Assembly (NCBI GenBank): GCA_016743235.1 | Contig: VRZD01000011.1 | Coordinates: forward strand, 62,001 to 126,000 | Reading direction: 5' to 3' | DNA length: 64,000 nt | Origin: Pantanalinema sp. GBBB05 | GTDB lineage: Bacteria > Cyanobacteriota > Cyanobacteriia > Leptolyngbyales > Leptolyngbyaceae | Shown here: positions 47,976 to 57,373 of the stretch, one piece after another | Numbering within the stretch: position 1 is the stretch's first letter | Layout: the number at the start of each line of letters is the position of its first letter | The notes under the pieces: generated by a model | Databases searched by the model: none | Told to the model about the DNA's origin: nothing | What the model saw: only the letters and a program-made list of their open reading frames with translations | Translations under genes and position numbers: made by a program

Positions 47976-49019
47976 ATGGCTCCTGAATCCAATGCTGCTG
48001 CTGAAATTCTGCCGGTTACCTATGCAGATATAGTTGCCGCCGCAACGCGATTGGCAGGACAGGCACACCGGACACCAGTATTAACATCCACAACCGTCAA
48101 TCAGCGCACCCGCAGTCAGGTTTTCTTTAAATGTGAAAACTTCCAACGGACCGGATCGTTCAAATTTCGGGGGGCTTACAACGCCTTGTCGCAACTCTCT
48201 GCCGAGGAGCGTCACCGGGGAGTATTAACCTTATCCTCTGGCAACCATGCCCAAGCGATCGCATTAGCTGGGCGGTTACTGAAGATTCCCACGACGATCG
48301 TCATGCCCGATGATGCCCCCGAGGTAAAACAAGAGGCAACACGGGGATATGGCGCTGAAGTGATTCTATTCAATCGCTTAACCACCGTCCGGGAAGAATT
48401 AGCCCGCACCGTTGCCCAAGAGCGCGGATTAACCCTGATTCATCCCTACGACCATCCCCAGGTCATTGCCGGACAAGGGACGGCAGCGAAAGAACTGTTG
48501 GAGGAGGTTGGTCCCCTTGATCTGCTACTGGTATGTTGCGGTGGTGGTGGCTTGTTGTCGGGAAGCGCGATCGCGGCGGAGGCGTTGGCGGCTGGTTGCA
48601 AAGTGATCGGGGTGGAACCGAAACGGGCCGATGATGCAACGCGATCGTTCTATAGCAAAACCCTGCAAACCGTCCACAATCCTGACACGATCGCCGATGG
48701 CGCCCGTACTCCCTCCCTAGGGCAGTTAACCTTTCCGTTGATCCTGCATTATGTCTCAGATATGGTGACGGTTTCAGAAGCTGCGATCGCTCGCACTGTG
48801 GCGTTTCTGTGGGAGCGGCTGAAAATTGTGGTCGAACCAACGGGCGCACTGGCTGCCGCCGCTTTATTAGAAGGTGTGGTGACGTTGCCAGATGCTCGGA
48901 TTGGTGTGCTAATCAGCGGCGGCAATGTTGATGTGAAACAGATTAGTAAGCTGCTGGCAAAAATAGGTAAACCGCCAAAATGGCAGGTGAAACAGCCGTG
49001 GGCAGGGGAGTTGAGCTGA
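47976..49019 (+). CDS. PLP-dependent threonine/serine dehydratase-like enzyme
   Basis: 347 residues of the fold-II PLP family that includes serine racemase and threo-3-hydroxyaspartate ammonia-lyase. PLP lysine in KCENFQRTGSFKFRGAYNAL near 49-68; phosphate loop CCGGGGLLSGSAIAAEAL near 186-203; SSGNHAQAIALAG near 87-99; terminal LISGGNVDVKQI. No C-terminal ACT domain, so not IlvA. Starts 22 bp after the kinase stop, possibly by chance co-transcribed. Confidence 0.88.
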   Translation: MAPESNAAAEILPVTYADIVAAATRLAGQAHRTPVLTSTTVNQRTRSQVFFKCENFQRTGSFKFRGAYNALSQLSAEERHRGVLTLSSGNHAQAIALAGRLLKIPTTIVMPDDAPEVKQEATRGYGAEVILFNRLTTVREELARTVAQERGLTLIHPYDHPQVIAGQGTAAKELLEEVGPLDLLLVCCGGGGLLSGSAIAAEALAAGCKVIGVEPKRADDATRSFYSKTLQTVHNPDTIADGARTPSLGQLTFPLILHYVSDMVTVSEAAIARTVAFLWERLKIVVEPTGALAAAALLEGVVTLPDARIGVLISGGNVDVKQISKLLAKIGKPPKWQVKQPWAGELS

Positions 49020-49277
49020 AGAGAACCGTAGACACAGGATACAGCCGGGGAGCGAACTCAAATAGAACCTGGAGAATTCTTAAGGTTGGGGATCATTTTT
49101 GTCGGGTTGTTTGCCCGGGAACTTAATTTTTACTTTATGTTGCAAATACTCTGGTCAGATGGAGTGGCACGATCGCGAGATCCAGACCTAGTTGTCAATA
49201 ACTAGGGATTTTACAAATTCAATCTGAGCCATAAATCTAACTAAACAGAAGAAAAGGTTAAGGAAGGCTAACTTAAA

Positions 49278-49295
49278 TTTACATTGCTTTACCTT
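49278..49295 (+). promoter_or_regulatory. HLR1-like motif (possible RpaB site)
   Basis: TTTACATTGCTTTACCTT fits the HLR1 direct-repeat consensus (two TTTACA-type half-sites 10 bp apart) with one mismatch in the second half. It is 158 bp upstream of the pentapeptide-repeat gene in a 433-bp gap (49020-49452) with no gene. RpaB binding is a prediction only. Confidence 0.35.
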
Positions 49296-49452
49296 AATAG
49301 GTATGTCGTTATGCTTGCAACATCTGTCTTAAATTGACTGGTACTCGATCGATACTTGTCAGGACAGCTGTGGTTGCAAGGTTTTGAGCTGCTTCAAATA
49401 ATGACTACAGCAGCCCAAGGAGCATAAGCACATACTGTCTAATCCACTGCAC

Positions 49453-49992
49453 ATGGAGAAACTTAGTTCGGAAGAGTTACTGTCGCAATATACATCTGGG
49501 AGGCGAGATTTTCGGTATGTAGATGTTAGTGATGCTTATCTGTTTGAAGCTGTTTTACCTGAAGCCGATTTTTCACAAAGTATTTTAACTGGGGTGCATT
49601 TACCCTATGCCAATTTGAATCAAGCTAACTTGTCAAAGGTGAATTTGCAAAAGGCAGAATTGGGTGATAGCCAACTTTATCAAGCGAATCTTGCTGGTGC
49701 CGATCTCCGAGGAGCCAATTTGTCCCGAGCCAATCTTCGCTTTGCGAACTTGCAGCAGGTCAATTTAGCGGATGCCGATCTTCAGGGAGCGGATCTCTAT
49801 CATGCTGACTTGACCGACTGTAATTTGACGAATGCTAATCTTAGTCGCGCCAATTTACATAAAGCCGAGTTCACTAATGCTCAATTGAGTGGAGCCAATT
49901 TGTTTCGGGCTCAGGAGGCTGACTTAACAGGAGCCTACCTGGACAAGACAACCATCTTTTCAGATGGGCATCGGCAAGACACGGCTGATTAA
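49453..49992 (+). CDS. Pentapeptide-repeat protein
   Basis: 179 residues. After a 30-residue leader (LSSEELLSQYTSGRRDFRYV) come about 20 tandem A(D/N)LxX repeats forming a right-handed quadrilateral helix: ANLNQANLSKVNLQKAELGD, ANLAGADLRGANLSRANLRF and so on. Common in cyanobacteria; function unknown. Convergent with the permease gene; the stop codons share TTAA. Confidence 0.9.
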   Translation: MEKLSSEELLSQYTSGRRDFRYVDVSDAYLFEAVLPEADFSQSILTGVHLPYANLNQANLSKVNLQKAELGDSQLYQANLAGADLRGANLSRANLRFANLQQVNLADADLQGADLYHADLTDCNLTNANLSRANLHKAEFTNAQLSGANLFRAQEADLTGAYLDKTTIFSDGHRQDTAD

Positions 49993-50981
49993 TCCTGCTC
50001 AAATCCCTTGCCCAGAGCTGCAGGAGGTCTACTGCTAATGCTCTGGGTCGCTATGCGACCAACTTGCTCGGGAAGATACCGAAATAAGGTTTCTAGCCAG
50101 TGGCTAGAGGTGAAAACTAGAAGCAGGATCATCAAGACAAAGGGAGCGATCGTTAAGGCTTGGGTGGGTACTTCCGGCAGCGCACTCTGGGCTAGACTCG
50201 CCAGGGATTGTAGGATGCCAAACAAGTAACAACTGAGGGCAACCCGGAGAGGATTCCAACCACCAAAAATCACGATCGCCAAAGCAATCCAGCCATAGCC
50301 TGCTGTATGGCGATAGCTCCAGCCTGCTTTAAAGTCCAGCGAAAAAGCGGCTCCAGCAATGCCCATGAGGGCTCCACCCAGCATGGTATAGAGGTAGCGC
50401 ATTCTCACTACATTCGTGCCTCGGGCGAAGGCAGCGGCAGGTTGTTCTCCAAGTGCTTGTAACATTAAGCCAGAGCGCGATCGATAGAAATATAGCCAGG
50501 TCAGCAGAATCAGTAAAAAGCTGGCATAGACTAATCCATCACTTTGAAATAGGAGTTCCCCGACCACTGGAATTTGTTGCAATCCTGGTAGCCTCAAGCT
50601 GGGCACCGTTGGTCCGGGAATTCGCACAAACGCATTACCGAGAAACGAGGACAGGTCGGCACACAGTAACGCCAGCACAAACCCGATCGCGACTTGAGAT
50701 TGCTTCAACGTTAACGCCCCAAATGCCACGATCGCTGCAATGAGCGCCCCAACACATCCTGCTCCCATAAACCCTAATAATAGACAAGGGAATGTTCCCC
50801 AGCTTTCAGTGGTTTTGGCGATTGCAAACGCCGTCATGGCGGTCAACATCACCGTCCCTTCTGCCGATAGGTTAATTACCCCCGATCGTTCGGTGATCGT
50901 TTCGCCCAGACAGGCAAAAACGAGGGGAGTAGAAGTGGCGATCGCGACGGAGAGAATCGGAATAATTTGGGGAAACTGCAT
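49989..50981 (-). CDS. Nucleoside-type ABC transporter permease 2
   Basis: 330 residues, BPD_transp_2 family, about eight to nine helices: GETITERSGVINLSAEGTVM near 27-46 is the conserved loop of the NupQ/YufQ branch; ALGEQPAAAFARGTNVVRMR near 176-195 is the EAA-like loop. Third gene of the importer operon (ATPase, permease 1, permease 2). Probably imports a nucleoside or a similar small solute. Confidence 0.9.
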   Translation of the reverse strand: MQFPQIIPILSVAIATSTPLVFACLGETITERSGVINLSAEGTVMLTAMTAFAIAKTTESWGTFPCLLLGFMGAGCVGALIAAIVAFGALTLKQSQVAIGFVLALLCADLSSFLGNAFVRIPGPTVPSLRLPGLQQIPVVGELLFQSDGLVYASFLLILLTWLYFYRSRSGLMLQALGEQPAAAFARGTNVVRMRYLYTMLGGALMGIAGAAFSLDFKAGWSYRHTAGYGWIALAIVIFGGWNPLRVALSCYLFGILQSLASLAQSALPEVPTQALTIAPFVLMILLLVFTSSHWLETLFRYLPEQVGRIATQSISSRPPAALGKGFEQD

Positions 50982-51065
50982 GGATGGGGTGATAAGGGTG
51001 ATTAAGAAGATGAGTTAGCTACTCTAGGCTTGTTTGACCCCAAGCTGACTGACGTTAGACTTGAC

Positions 51066-52094
51066 CTAAGTTGATGTTGCCTTGGTCGTGATCTGGCTGA
51101 AGCCGCGTCCCAGGATGGCAAATAGCACGATCGTGCCCTGGATAATCCCAGCCAGGGAGGATTCTAGATTCAGGGAAAGGGGGAGTTGCAAACTACCCAC
51201 ATTGAGCAAGCTGAAGAAGCAGGCAACAGGCAGTATCAGCCAAATGTTAGTGCCAATCAACATCGCTACTAAAAGACCGAGAAAGCCCAATCCACTAGAA
51301 ACACTAGGAATTAGACGATGGAAGATGGCTAGAACTTGTAAGGCTCCTGCCAGTCCTGCTAATCCTCCGCAAATGGCAAAAGCGCTCATCAGCTGGCGGG
51401 TGGCAGGAATTCCCAACAGGGAAGCTGCCCGTAAGTTATGACCCACTGCCCGCAGTTGTAAGCCAAAGTAAGTGCCACGCAACACCATAAACGTCAGTCC
51501 AAGGGCAGTGATCCCCAAAAGCAGCGCGATCGGGCTAAAGTCTGTCTGCCCCCAGGTTGGCAACCAGAGAGAGGGATCAAATAGTTCAGTGCCGCTCATA
51601 GAGGCAACCCCAGCTTTCTTCCAGGGACCAAAGATCAGGTAGAGTGCCAGCCCATCAGCCACAAAGTTTAAGCCTAATCCCGCAAAAATATCGTTAATCC
51701 GTCCATACACATAAAGCACTCCGGCTAACAGTCCCCAGAGCAGCCCCCCGATCGCCCCTGCTCCAATCGCTAGGAGGATTACTATCACAGGCGGTAAAAC
51801 ATCTTGCATCAGGCGCATCACAAAAGTAGTGGCGATCGCCCCCATCACCATTTGTCCTTCAATGCCCAGGTTATATATGCCAGCCGTGAACGTGAATAAC
51901 AAGCCACTGGTACAAAGCAATAAAGGGGCTAAGGTCGCGGCAACTCTGGCAAGGCGATCGGGAGTTCCGAAGGCACCTGCTCCCATACTGGTCATAACCT
52001 GCCCCGGTGAACCACCGGCTAATAGGATGATGCCCCCAATTAACCCCAGTGATAGAAGCAAAGCAGCTGTTTGATAGTAAAGCGATCTCGTCAT
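51066..52094 (-). CDS. Nucleoside-type ABC transporter permease 1
   Basis: 342 residues, BPD_transp_2 family, about eight helices, NupP/YufP branch: FTFTAGIYNLGIEGQMVMGA near 67-86, YGRINDIFAGLGLNFVADGL near 130-149, VGHNLRAASLLGIPATRQLM near 218-237. Its ATG overlaps the ATPase stop (4 bp, ATGA), so translation is coupled. Permease 2 begins 84 bp downstream. Confidence 0.9.
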   Translation of the reverse strand: MTRSLYYQTAALLLSLGLIGGIILLAGGSPGQVMTSMGAGAFGTPDRLARVAATLAPLLLCTSGLLFTFTAGIYNLGIEGQMVMGAIATTFVMRLMQDVLPPVIVILLAIGAGAIGGLLWGLLAGVLYVYGRINDIFAGLGLNFVADGLALYLIFGPWKKAGVASMSGTELFDPSLWLPTWGQTDFSPIALLLGITALGLTFMVLRGTYFGLQLRAVGHNLRAASLLGIPATRQLMSAFAICGGLAGLAGALQVLAIFHRLIPSVSSGLGFLGLLVAMLIGTNIWLILPVACFFSLLNVGSLQLPLSLNLESSLAGIIQGTIVLFAILGRGFSQITTKATST

Positions 52095-53566
52095 TCTGCG
52101 TCCGTCTCCAATCTGCCGCCAATCATTTCTCCTAAGCGATCAACGGTCAATTCAGTCGTCGGAATGGGAGCTGATAGTTGCCCACCACTAAACACCAACA
52201 CCCGATCGCTGTATTGCATAATTTCATCTAGATCAGAGGACATAAACAAAATCGTCGTACCGCCTTGACACCGAGCAATCAACTGTTGCCAGACCCACAG
52301 GGCTGATTCAATATCTAATCCACGCGTTGGATGTTCCATCAACAACAGGTTCAGGGGCACAGGTAATAACGCTAATTGGGTCCGTTGTTGATTGCCACCT
52401 GACAGTTGTTCTACCCGCGAATCGGGTTGACCCCGAATATTAAACAGCGCGATCGCATGTTGAGCTTTTGCCCGCATGGTTTGCCAATCTACAAACCAAC
52501 GATGGCTAGGAGCCCGCAGTGCCATATGGTCTTGAATCGTTAATCCTGGGATTAAGCCATCATGCAGGCGATCGGTAGGCGAGTAGCCCACTCCAGCTTG
52601 CAGGTAATCGGTATAGGGTTTGGCGGTCATGTCCACCCCATGTAACGTCACTGTGCCACTCGCAGCAGGAAGTAGACCGGCACACAGAAGTAACAAGAAT
52701 TGTTGACCACTGCCTTCCAGACCTGCCAAGCCCATGACTTCCCCTTGGTAAACTGTCAGGTTCCCCAACTTAATCGCAAGACGATCAGTGGCAATCCTGA
52801 CATCGGTTAACTGCAAGGCAACTTCTGGACGGCGAGTGGGGGGTTTAGCGGGAGTAGCCAACTCCCGTCCAAACATCAGCTTGACTAGTTGTCGATCGGC
52901 GCAGGGCATCGGTAAATCACCCACGACCTGACCGTGCCGCATCACTGTGACTTCATCGCACAACTCGGCAATATCTGCGAGCTTATGCGAGACAAAAATG
53001 ATGGCTTTACCTTGTACAGCGAGGTGTTTCAGGGCGGCAAAGAGTGCCGTTTTCTGAGCCGCAGAAATCCCCGTAGTTGGCTCATCCAGGATTAATATCT
53101 GGATGCCTAAAGATAGTAACCGCAACAGTTCTAGCTGCTGGCGTTCACCCACAGTCAGGTGACGCACGGGGGTATAGGGATTGAGATCAAAATCGAATTG
53201 CTCAGATAACCGCTGTAATGTCTGCCGAGCTTGAGCCCGATCGAGCCAGATACCTCCTGGTCTACCTGCCATGAAGTTATCCAGCACTGACAGAGGCGGG
53301 AAATCTAACGGGTCTTGGTGCAACATGCCCACACCCGCCCGAATCGCATCAGCAGGAGTCTGTATCACCACCGGTTGATCATTCAACCGGATCTGTCCCG
53401 CATCCCGAGCAATAAACCCGCTTAAAATCTTCACCAGGGTACTTTTTCCAGCCCCGTTTTCCCCTAGCAGACCATGAATGCTACCTGCCTCTACGGTGAG
53501 AGAAACATTGTCATTAGCCTGTACTTGACCAAAGCGTTTGCGAATGTGCCGCAGTTCAACCTTCAT
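52091..53566 (-). CDS. Nucleoside-type ABC transporter ATP-binding protein
   Basis: 491 residues with two ATPase halves, as in NupO/RbsA. First half: Walker A GLLGENGAGKSTL near 33-45, signature LTVGERQQLELLR near 137-149, Walker B LILDEPTTGIS. Second half: a degenerate P-loop GLAGLEGSGQQF and signature LSGGNQQRTQLALL with Walker B LLLMEHPTRGLD, whose catalytic Glu is present as E-H. The BMP-type binding lipoprotein that normally precedes it is not within the window. Confidence 0.92.
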   Translation of the reverse strand: MKVELRHIRKRFGQVQANDNVSLTVEAGSIHGLLGENGAGKSTLVKILSGFIARDAGQIRLNDQPVVIQTPADAIRAGVGMLHQDPLDFPPLSVLDNFMAGRPGGIWLDRAQARQTLQRLSEQFDFDLNPYTPVRHLTVGERQQLELLRLLSLGIQILILDEPTTGISAAQKTALFAALKHLAVQGKAIIFVSHKLADIAELCDEVTVMRHGQVVGDLPMPCADRQLVKLMFGRELATPAKPPTRRPEVALQLTDVRIATDRLAIKLGNLTVYQGEVMGLAGLEGSGQQFLLLLCAGLLPAASGTVTLHGVDMTAKPYTDYLQAGVGYSPTDRLHDGLIPGLTIQDHMALRAPSHRWFVDWQTMRAKAQHAIALFNIRGQPDSRVEQLSGGNQQRTQLALLPVPLNLLLMEHPTRGLDIESALWVWQQLIARCQGGTTILFMSSDLDEIMQYSDRVLVFSGGQLSAPIPTTELTVDRLGEMIGGRLETDAE

Positions 53567-53702
53567 CGCGGTCTGACGTTATCAGCGATCGCCTCTATTA
53601 TGCCTATGCCGGGCAACATCGACTGATTACTCAGAACTTTCACGAATTGTGCCGCTGAACCAGTCGGTCGGATATGCCACGACGATCGCGGCTCAAACCG
53701 CC

Positions 53703-54728
53703 TTAACGACTGCCGACGTAGACCTTAGGCTGCTCCGTGCTGGCCTGATACTGTCGAATTATCCGTTGCCAGAATCGCGTTGGTTCTGCGGAGGGGAAGA
53801 GAGATTTGATCGCTTGATAGGCTTGGTGGGAAATGCGATCGCGCAACTCAGCGTTTTCTAATTCCACTAAACACTGGGCGGCGGCTTCCGGTGTCTCTGC
53901 CACCATTGCGGTTTTGCGATGTTCCATACAGAAGTTGGCGCCTTGAGCCGTTTTACCAACTACAACAATTCCAGCTGCCATAGATTCCTGAGGGGGTAAA
54001 GCACAACCTTCCACATCAGCAGACGCCAGGAAGACCTGAGGACGACGAAACTGTTGGGCTAGTTCATGAATTGTTAACCCATGAATTAACTCAAACCGCC
54101 AATATTTTCCCCCCAGTTTTTCATAGGCAGCTTGTGTTTTAGCAATATACTCAGGACCTTTACGCGGAAAGGCAAACACTAAGCCTGCTTCCCGTTGGGA
54201 CTGAGGCACAAAGGAAAAGAGCCGATTATCCACGATGTTAGGCACCATTTCGATCGATTTCCCCGAATAGGTGGCTTCGCAGATCCCTTGCATGAACGGA
54301 GAATCAGTCCAAATAGCGACGCGATCGGATTGGTAATTGAAGTTCCTGTTGGTGAAAGTAGGGACTTGGAGGTACGCGATCGAGCGTCCCTTCACTTCAT
54401 CAATTAAATCCGTCACAAAATCGGGCACAATGCAAACATCATCCCGGCGCCGATCAGCCCAGCGCATAAATGGAATCCCCAAAATGCCAGTTCTACCGTA
54501 GGTATCAACGCCACGTAGAGTTGCCATATAGGCTTCTGCGCCACACTCACGGGCAACTTGACAATGACGCATCAGATTGAGTGTGCCCCCATAGGCGCAA
54601 TCTGTCCGCATATAGCGCTTCCGAGCAAAATCCTTGAAGAGTTGGAGCCTAGCTTTATAAGTCAGGCGATCGATCACTTGCCGTAAGCGACCAGTATCCA
54701 GCTCAGGAATCAGAAAAATAAACCGCAT
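53703..54728 (-). CDS. Glycosyltransferase, GT-B (GT4-like)
   Basis: 341 residues. The N-terminal Rossmann half has CAYGGTLNLMRHCQVARECG near 44-63; the C-terminal half has FVPQSQREAGLVFAFPRKGPEY and FLASADVEGCALPPQESMAAGI near 255-276, the E-x7-E-like donor site of GT4 enzymes. Donor and acceptor unknown. Monocistronic, upstream of the importer operon. Confidence 0.75.
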   Translation of the reverse strand: MRFIFLIPELDTGRLRQVIDRLTYKARLQLFKDFARKRYMRTDCAYGGTLNLMRHCQVARECGAEAYMATLRGVDTYGRTGILGIPFMRWADRRRDDVCIVPDFVTDLIDEVKGRSIAYLQVPTFTNRNFNYQSDRVAIWTDSPFMQGICEATYSGKSIEMVPNIVDNRLFSFVPQSQREAGLVFAFPRKGPEYIAKTQAAYEKLGGKYWRFELIHGLTIHELAQQFRRPQVFLASADVEGCALPPQESMAAGIVVVGKTAQGANFCMEHRKTAMVAETPEAAAQCLVELENAELRDRISHQAYQAIKSLFPSAEPTRFWQRIIRQYQASTEQPKVYVGSR

Positions 54729-54873
54729 TAGATTACCTTGACTAAATAGTGCAAGAGTCTGATCTAGAAATAGACATGGAAAAGCAGCGCTAATGGTGAC
54801 TATCCTTTAGCGTTTAGTTGACATTTGGATTATTTATGAACTGATTAATCTGAGCAGGAAGCCACAAACAGAT

Positions 54874-54921
54874 TTCTGAATTAATTACAGAAAAAAGTAA
54901 TTTTCTGAATTAATCACAGAA
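54874..54921. promoter_or_regulatory. Paired TTCTG-N9-CAGAA elements
   Basis: Two 19-bp copies differing by one base, in direct orientation, 29 bp start to start. The spacing of nearly three helical turns suggests an operator pair. They lie about 150 bp upstream of the 54728 glycosyltransferase start. No regulator can be named. Confidence 0.4.
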
Positions 54922-55114
54922 GCAAATGTGGTTACCCATCGCAGCAAGTAAAAAACAGCACAGCAGCAATTACTAAAGGGGTTTAGAGTTTGCTCAGATA
55001 ATTTTAGAAATGAACTAATTAACGTATTAGAAACTATCATGAGGGCAATTTAGCCTTCATCTCTACAGAGGCAGATCTATGCAAATTCTGCATCACTAAC
55101 TTTTGATTTAAAAA

Positions 55115-55147
55115 ATAGGGATACATCTAATTAAGATGCATCCCTAT
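55115..55147 (-). terminator. Rho-independent terminator after cysE
   Basis: ATAGGGATACATCT pairs with AGATGCATCCCTAT with one mismatch around a short loop. Reading on the minus strand it is followed by TTTTT. It begins 42 bp after the cysE stop. Confidence 0.75.
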
Positions 55148-55188
55148 ACATAATTTAGTCCTTAAGGTGATTTGATTAATTTGTGATC

Positions 55189-55974
55189 TTAGATGCCAGC
55201 GCCATCAAAGAATTCTTCTAGAATGCGATCGCTCAGGCGGCAGGTGGGTGCAGTTCTAGGTTCAGCCAGTTCTGGTGCCGCCTCTGTGGTTACTGCTCCA
55301 ACCAAAACGGGTCGAAGAGATTGCTCAGCTGGCACAAGAGATTGCTGTTGCAGCCCTTGCAGCTGCTGTTCTAATACCTCAATGCGATCGACCAAGGCAC
55401 GAATCGCTTGGGCTTCTGAATCAGGCAGGCGTCCATGCTCCAGCGGTCCCACCCGTTCTCCGGAGCGGAAGACAATGCGACCAGGGACCCCTACGACCGT
55501 GCAATCTGACGGAACATCTCGCAATACCACTGAGCCAGCCCCAATCCGAACATTATTGCCGATTAGGAGATTCCCTAAAACCTTTGCTCCTGCACCAACG
55601 ACCACATTTTCGCCCAGGGTCGGATGGCGTTTACCACTTTCTTTTCCGGTTCCCCCTAGGGTAACTCCTTGATAGATCAGAGCATAGTCACCCACGATCG
55701 CGGTTTCACCAATCACTACTCCCATGCCGTGATCAATAAACATTCCCCGACCAATTTGGGCGCCAGGGTGAATTTCAATCCCCGTGAGAAACCGGGCAAT
55801 ATGAGAAATCAAGCGAGGAATAAAGGGCAAACCCAGAACATATAGCCAGTGCGCAAACCGATGCAACAAGAGCGCCTGCAAACCGGGATAGCAGAATAAC
55901 ACCTCTAGCACGTTGCGGGCAGCTGGATCGCGATCAAAGATAATGCGGAAGTCGGCAAGGAGAGTGGATATCAC
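55189..55974 (-). CDS. cysE: Serine O-acetyltransferase
   Basis: Acetylates serine with acetyl-CoA for cysteine synthesis. 261 residues. N-terminal helices (MISTLLADFRIIFDRDPAAR, LLLHRFAHWLY), left-handed beta-helix repeats from about 68 (HPGAQIGRGMFIDHGMGVVI with the catalytic His/Asp, GGTGKESGKRHPTLGENVVV) to VVGVPGRIV near 160-168. The C-tail of ~90 residues is longer than in E. coli and ends LEEFFDGAGI. A long C-terminus of this type may bind cysteine synthase. Confidence 0.95.
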   Translation of the reverse strand: MISTLLADFRIIFDRDPAARNVLEVLFCYPGLQALLLHRFAHWLYVLGLPFIPRLISHIARFLTGIEIHPGAQIGRGMFIDHGMGVVIGETAIVGDYALIYQGVTLGGTGKESGKRHPTLGENVVVGAGAKVLGNLLIGNNVRIGAGSVVLRDVPSDCTVVGVPGRIVFRSGERVGPLEHGRLPDSEAQAIRALVDRIEVLEQQLQGLQQQSLVPAEQSLRPVLVGAVTTEAAPELAEPRTAPTCRLSDRILEEFFDGAGI

Positions 55975-56118
55975 GATGAAGTCTAGCCTTGACTAAGTGA
56001 CCTCAATCCATCTTAACCCTCCAGCGATCGCCCTAGATAAACCACAAATTAAGAAATGGCGCACCATGTCAAGGCTTAATGAAGCCTAGAGCAGCTCCGT
56101 GATTTTGCGCACTTAGAT

Positions 56119-56586
56119 CTACTGACGAATCGTCAAGGTATAGTCTCGCCGTACCCCTGGCACCTTAGCCCCGACCCAAACCTTATAGGTGCCAAGTTTC
56201 CAGTTTGTGTCGGTAATGCGGGCATCCTTATTTGTGTCGGTATCATCACCGCACCGTACTGAGCCATCGGAACCCTGCACAACCAGTGTGGTATCAGCTC
56301 CACCACTATTCACTTGTAGAGTTAGGAGTGGCATATCCTGTTTCAGGATTAACGTATGGTCAGGATTCGGATCGCCAAATCCCAAACATTTGTTTTGGTG
56401 CAGATCGGTATTGCTGACGATCGCGGGCAAAGAGGTGGCTCCGGCGATCGTGCCGGATAAGCGCCCAGAGGTGTGATTCGTGCTAATCGTTAACGAACCA
56501 AAGTTAGGCGGCTGTGCCAATCCTGAGACCGAACTTAACCCGAGCAACAAAATTGACAAGCCGATCGGTTGATACTTACTAGTCAT
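56119..56586 (-). CDS. Small exported protein, unknown function
   Basis: 155 residues from ATG at 56586 (AGGA 8 bp upstream; an ATG three codons earlier sits too close to that motif). Signal peptide at 9-27 (LSILLLGLSSVSGLAQ). The mature part is beta-rich: FGSLTISTNHTSGRLSGTIA, a CLGFGDPNPDHTLIL / VRCGDDTD cysteine pair, and LGTYKVWVGAKVPGVRRDYT, a PPC-domain-like end. Function unknown. Confidence 0.72.
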   Translation of the reverse strand: MTSKYQPIGLSILLLGLSSVSGLAQPPNFGSLTISTNHTSGRLSGTIAGATSLPAIVSNTDLHQNKCLGFGDPNPDHTLILKQDMPLLTLQVNSGGADTTLVVQGSDGSVRCGDDTDTNKDARITDTNWKLGTYKVWVGAKVPGVRRDYTLTIRQ

Positions 56587-57012
56587 AGTTCCCATTCCTA
56601 AAGCTGATTGATTCAGACATCGATACCCAATAACCCGGCGCAGAGAGGTTTGCAGCCTTGCTACTCGTTCAAACTATTCTCTGCATTAGGGGGGGCGAAT
56701 CACCTTGTAGCTCCAATCTATCGTGTCCAATGGTTCAACAGTGTTTTTGGCTAAATTCCAGAATTGAGGCAGCGGTCTTCTGCCTTATTACAGCATCAGG
56801 AATGACAGCAAAAATTACGCAAGGCGAAGTTCCACCGATCGCCGAAGTTCTGGCTACAATCAAGTTTTGTCACAGGGCGTCAGGTCGCATTTCCAGGTAT
56901 TTACAGCTCCAGCTCTCCAGAACCATAGACTTAACCAGATCGCCATCTCGGTTTTCAGGTAGAGGTAATTCTGTCAAAATTGCAAAATCTTACATCGAGT
57001 TAGCCGGAATCA

Positions 57013-57159
57013 ATGAGTTTAGGGATTTTGGCAGTCCTAATTTTATTAGGATGGATGATTAACCAATTCTTTGTCCTACCGTTCGGGTGGCTGCATGTGC
57101 CAGCTTGGCTTGGTTGGGCGATCGGGCTGTGGTTATTATCCTGGTTTTTACGGGATTAA
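57013..57159 (+). CDS. 48-residue two-helix membrane protein
   Basis: An intact ATG-to-TAA frame of 48 residues, too short for many gene callers: MSLGILAVLILLGWMINQFF, then VLPFGWLHVPAW, then LGWAIGLWLLSWFLRD. Two hydrophobic segments separated by a Pro/Trp turn. It looks like the very small membrane proteins common in cyanobacteria; I do not know its role. It overlaps a weaker longer frame (56658-57062), which I reject. Confidence 0.55.
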   Translation: MSLGILAVLILLGWMINQFFVLPFGWLHVPAWLGWAIGLWLLSWFLRD

Positions 57160-57373
57160 TTAGCTCTAGGAGCACGTTCTCTTCAGGTTCACTAGCAAGT
57201 CAAGCCTGAACCAGGCATGGTTTCAGAATCAATCAATCCTGAAGCCAGAGGGAGCGTTCAGAACAAGATGGATAGCGATTAATTGCTCTGCACAAAAATT
57301 AACTGCACCAGTATCCTATGACGACTCTTTCATCCCGTGATTTGAACTTATGAATTGAGGCAAGAAACGGACT

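Larger units (their letters stand above)
54729..55188. other. AT-rich intergenic stretch with paired repeat elements
   Basis: 460 bp without a gene. At 54874-54892 and 54903-54921 lie TTCTGAATTAATTACAGAA and TTCTGAATTAATCACAGAA, 29 bp apart, each an imperfect palindrome with TTCTG/CAGAA ends. At 55063-55095 is a partial resemblance to the 20448 element, and at 55115-55147 the cysE terminator. Confidence 0.55.

Noticed and set aside
53583..53660. Short plus-strand frame ending YYAYAGQHRLITQNFHELCR, reminiscent of a DUF5615/PIN C-terminus
   Set aside because: About 25 codons only, no motif strong enough to assign; kept as a possible relic.
56658..57062. 134-codon plus-strand frame
   Set aside because: Composition is not protein-like, and it overlaps the better 57013-57159 frame and the start region of the minus-strand exported protein.
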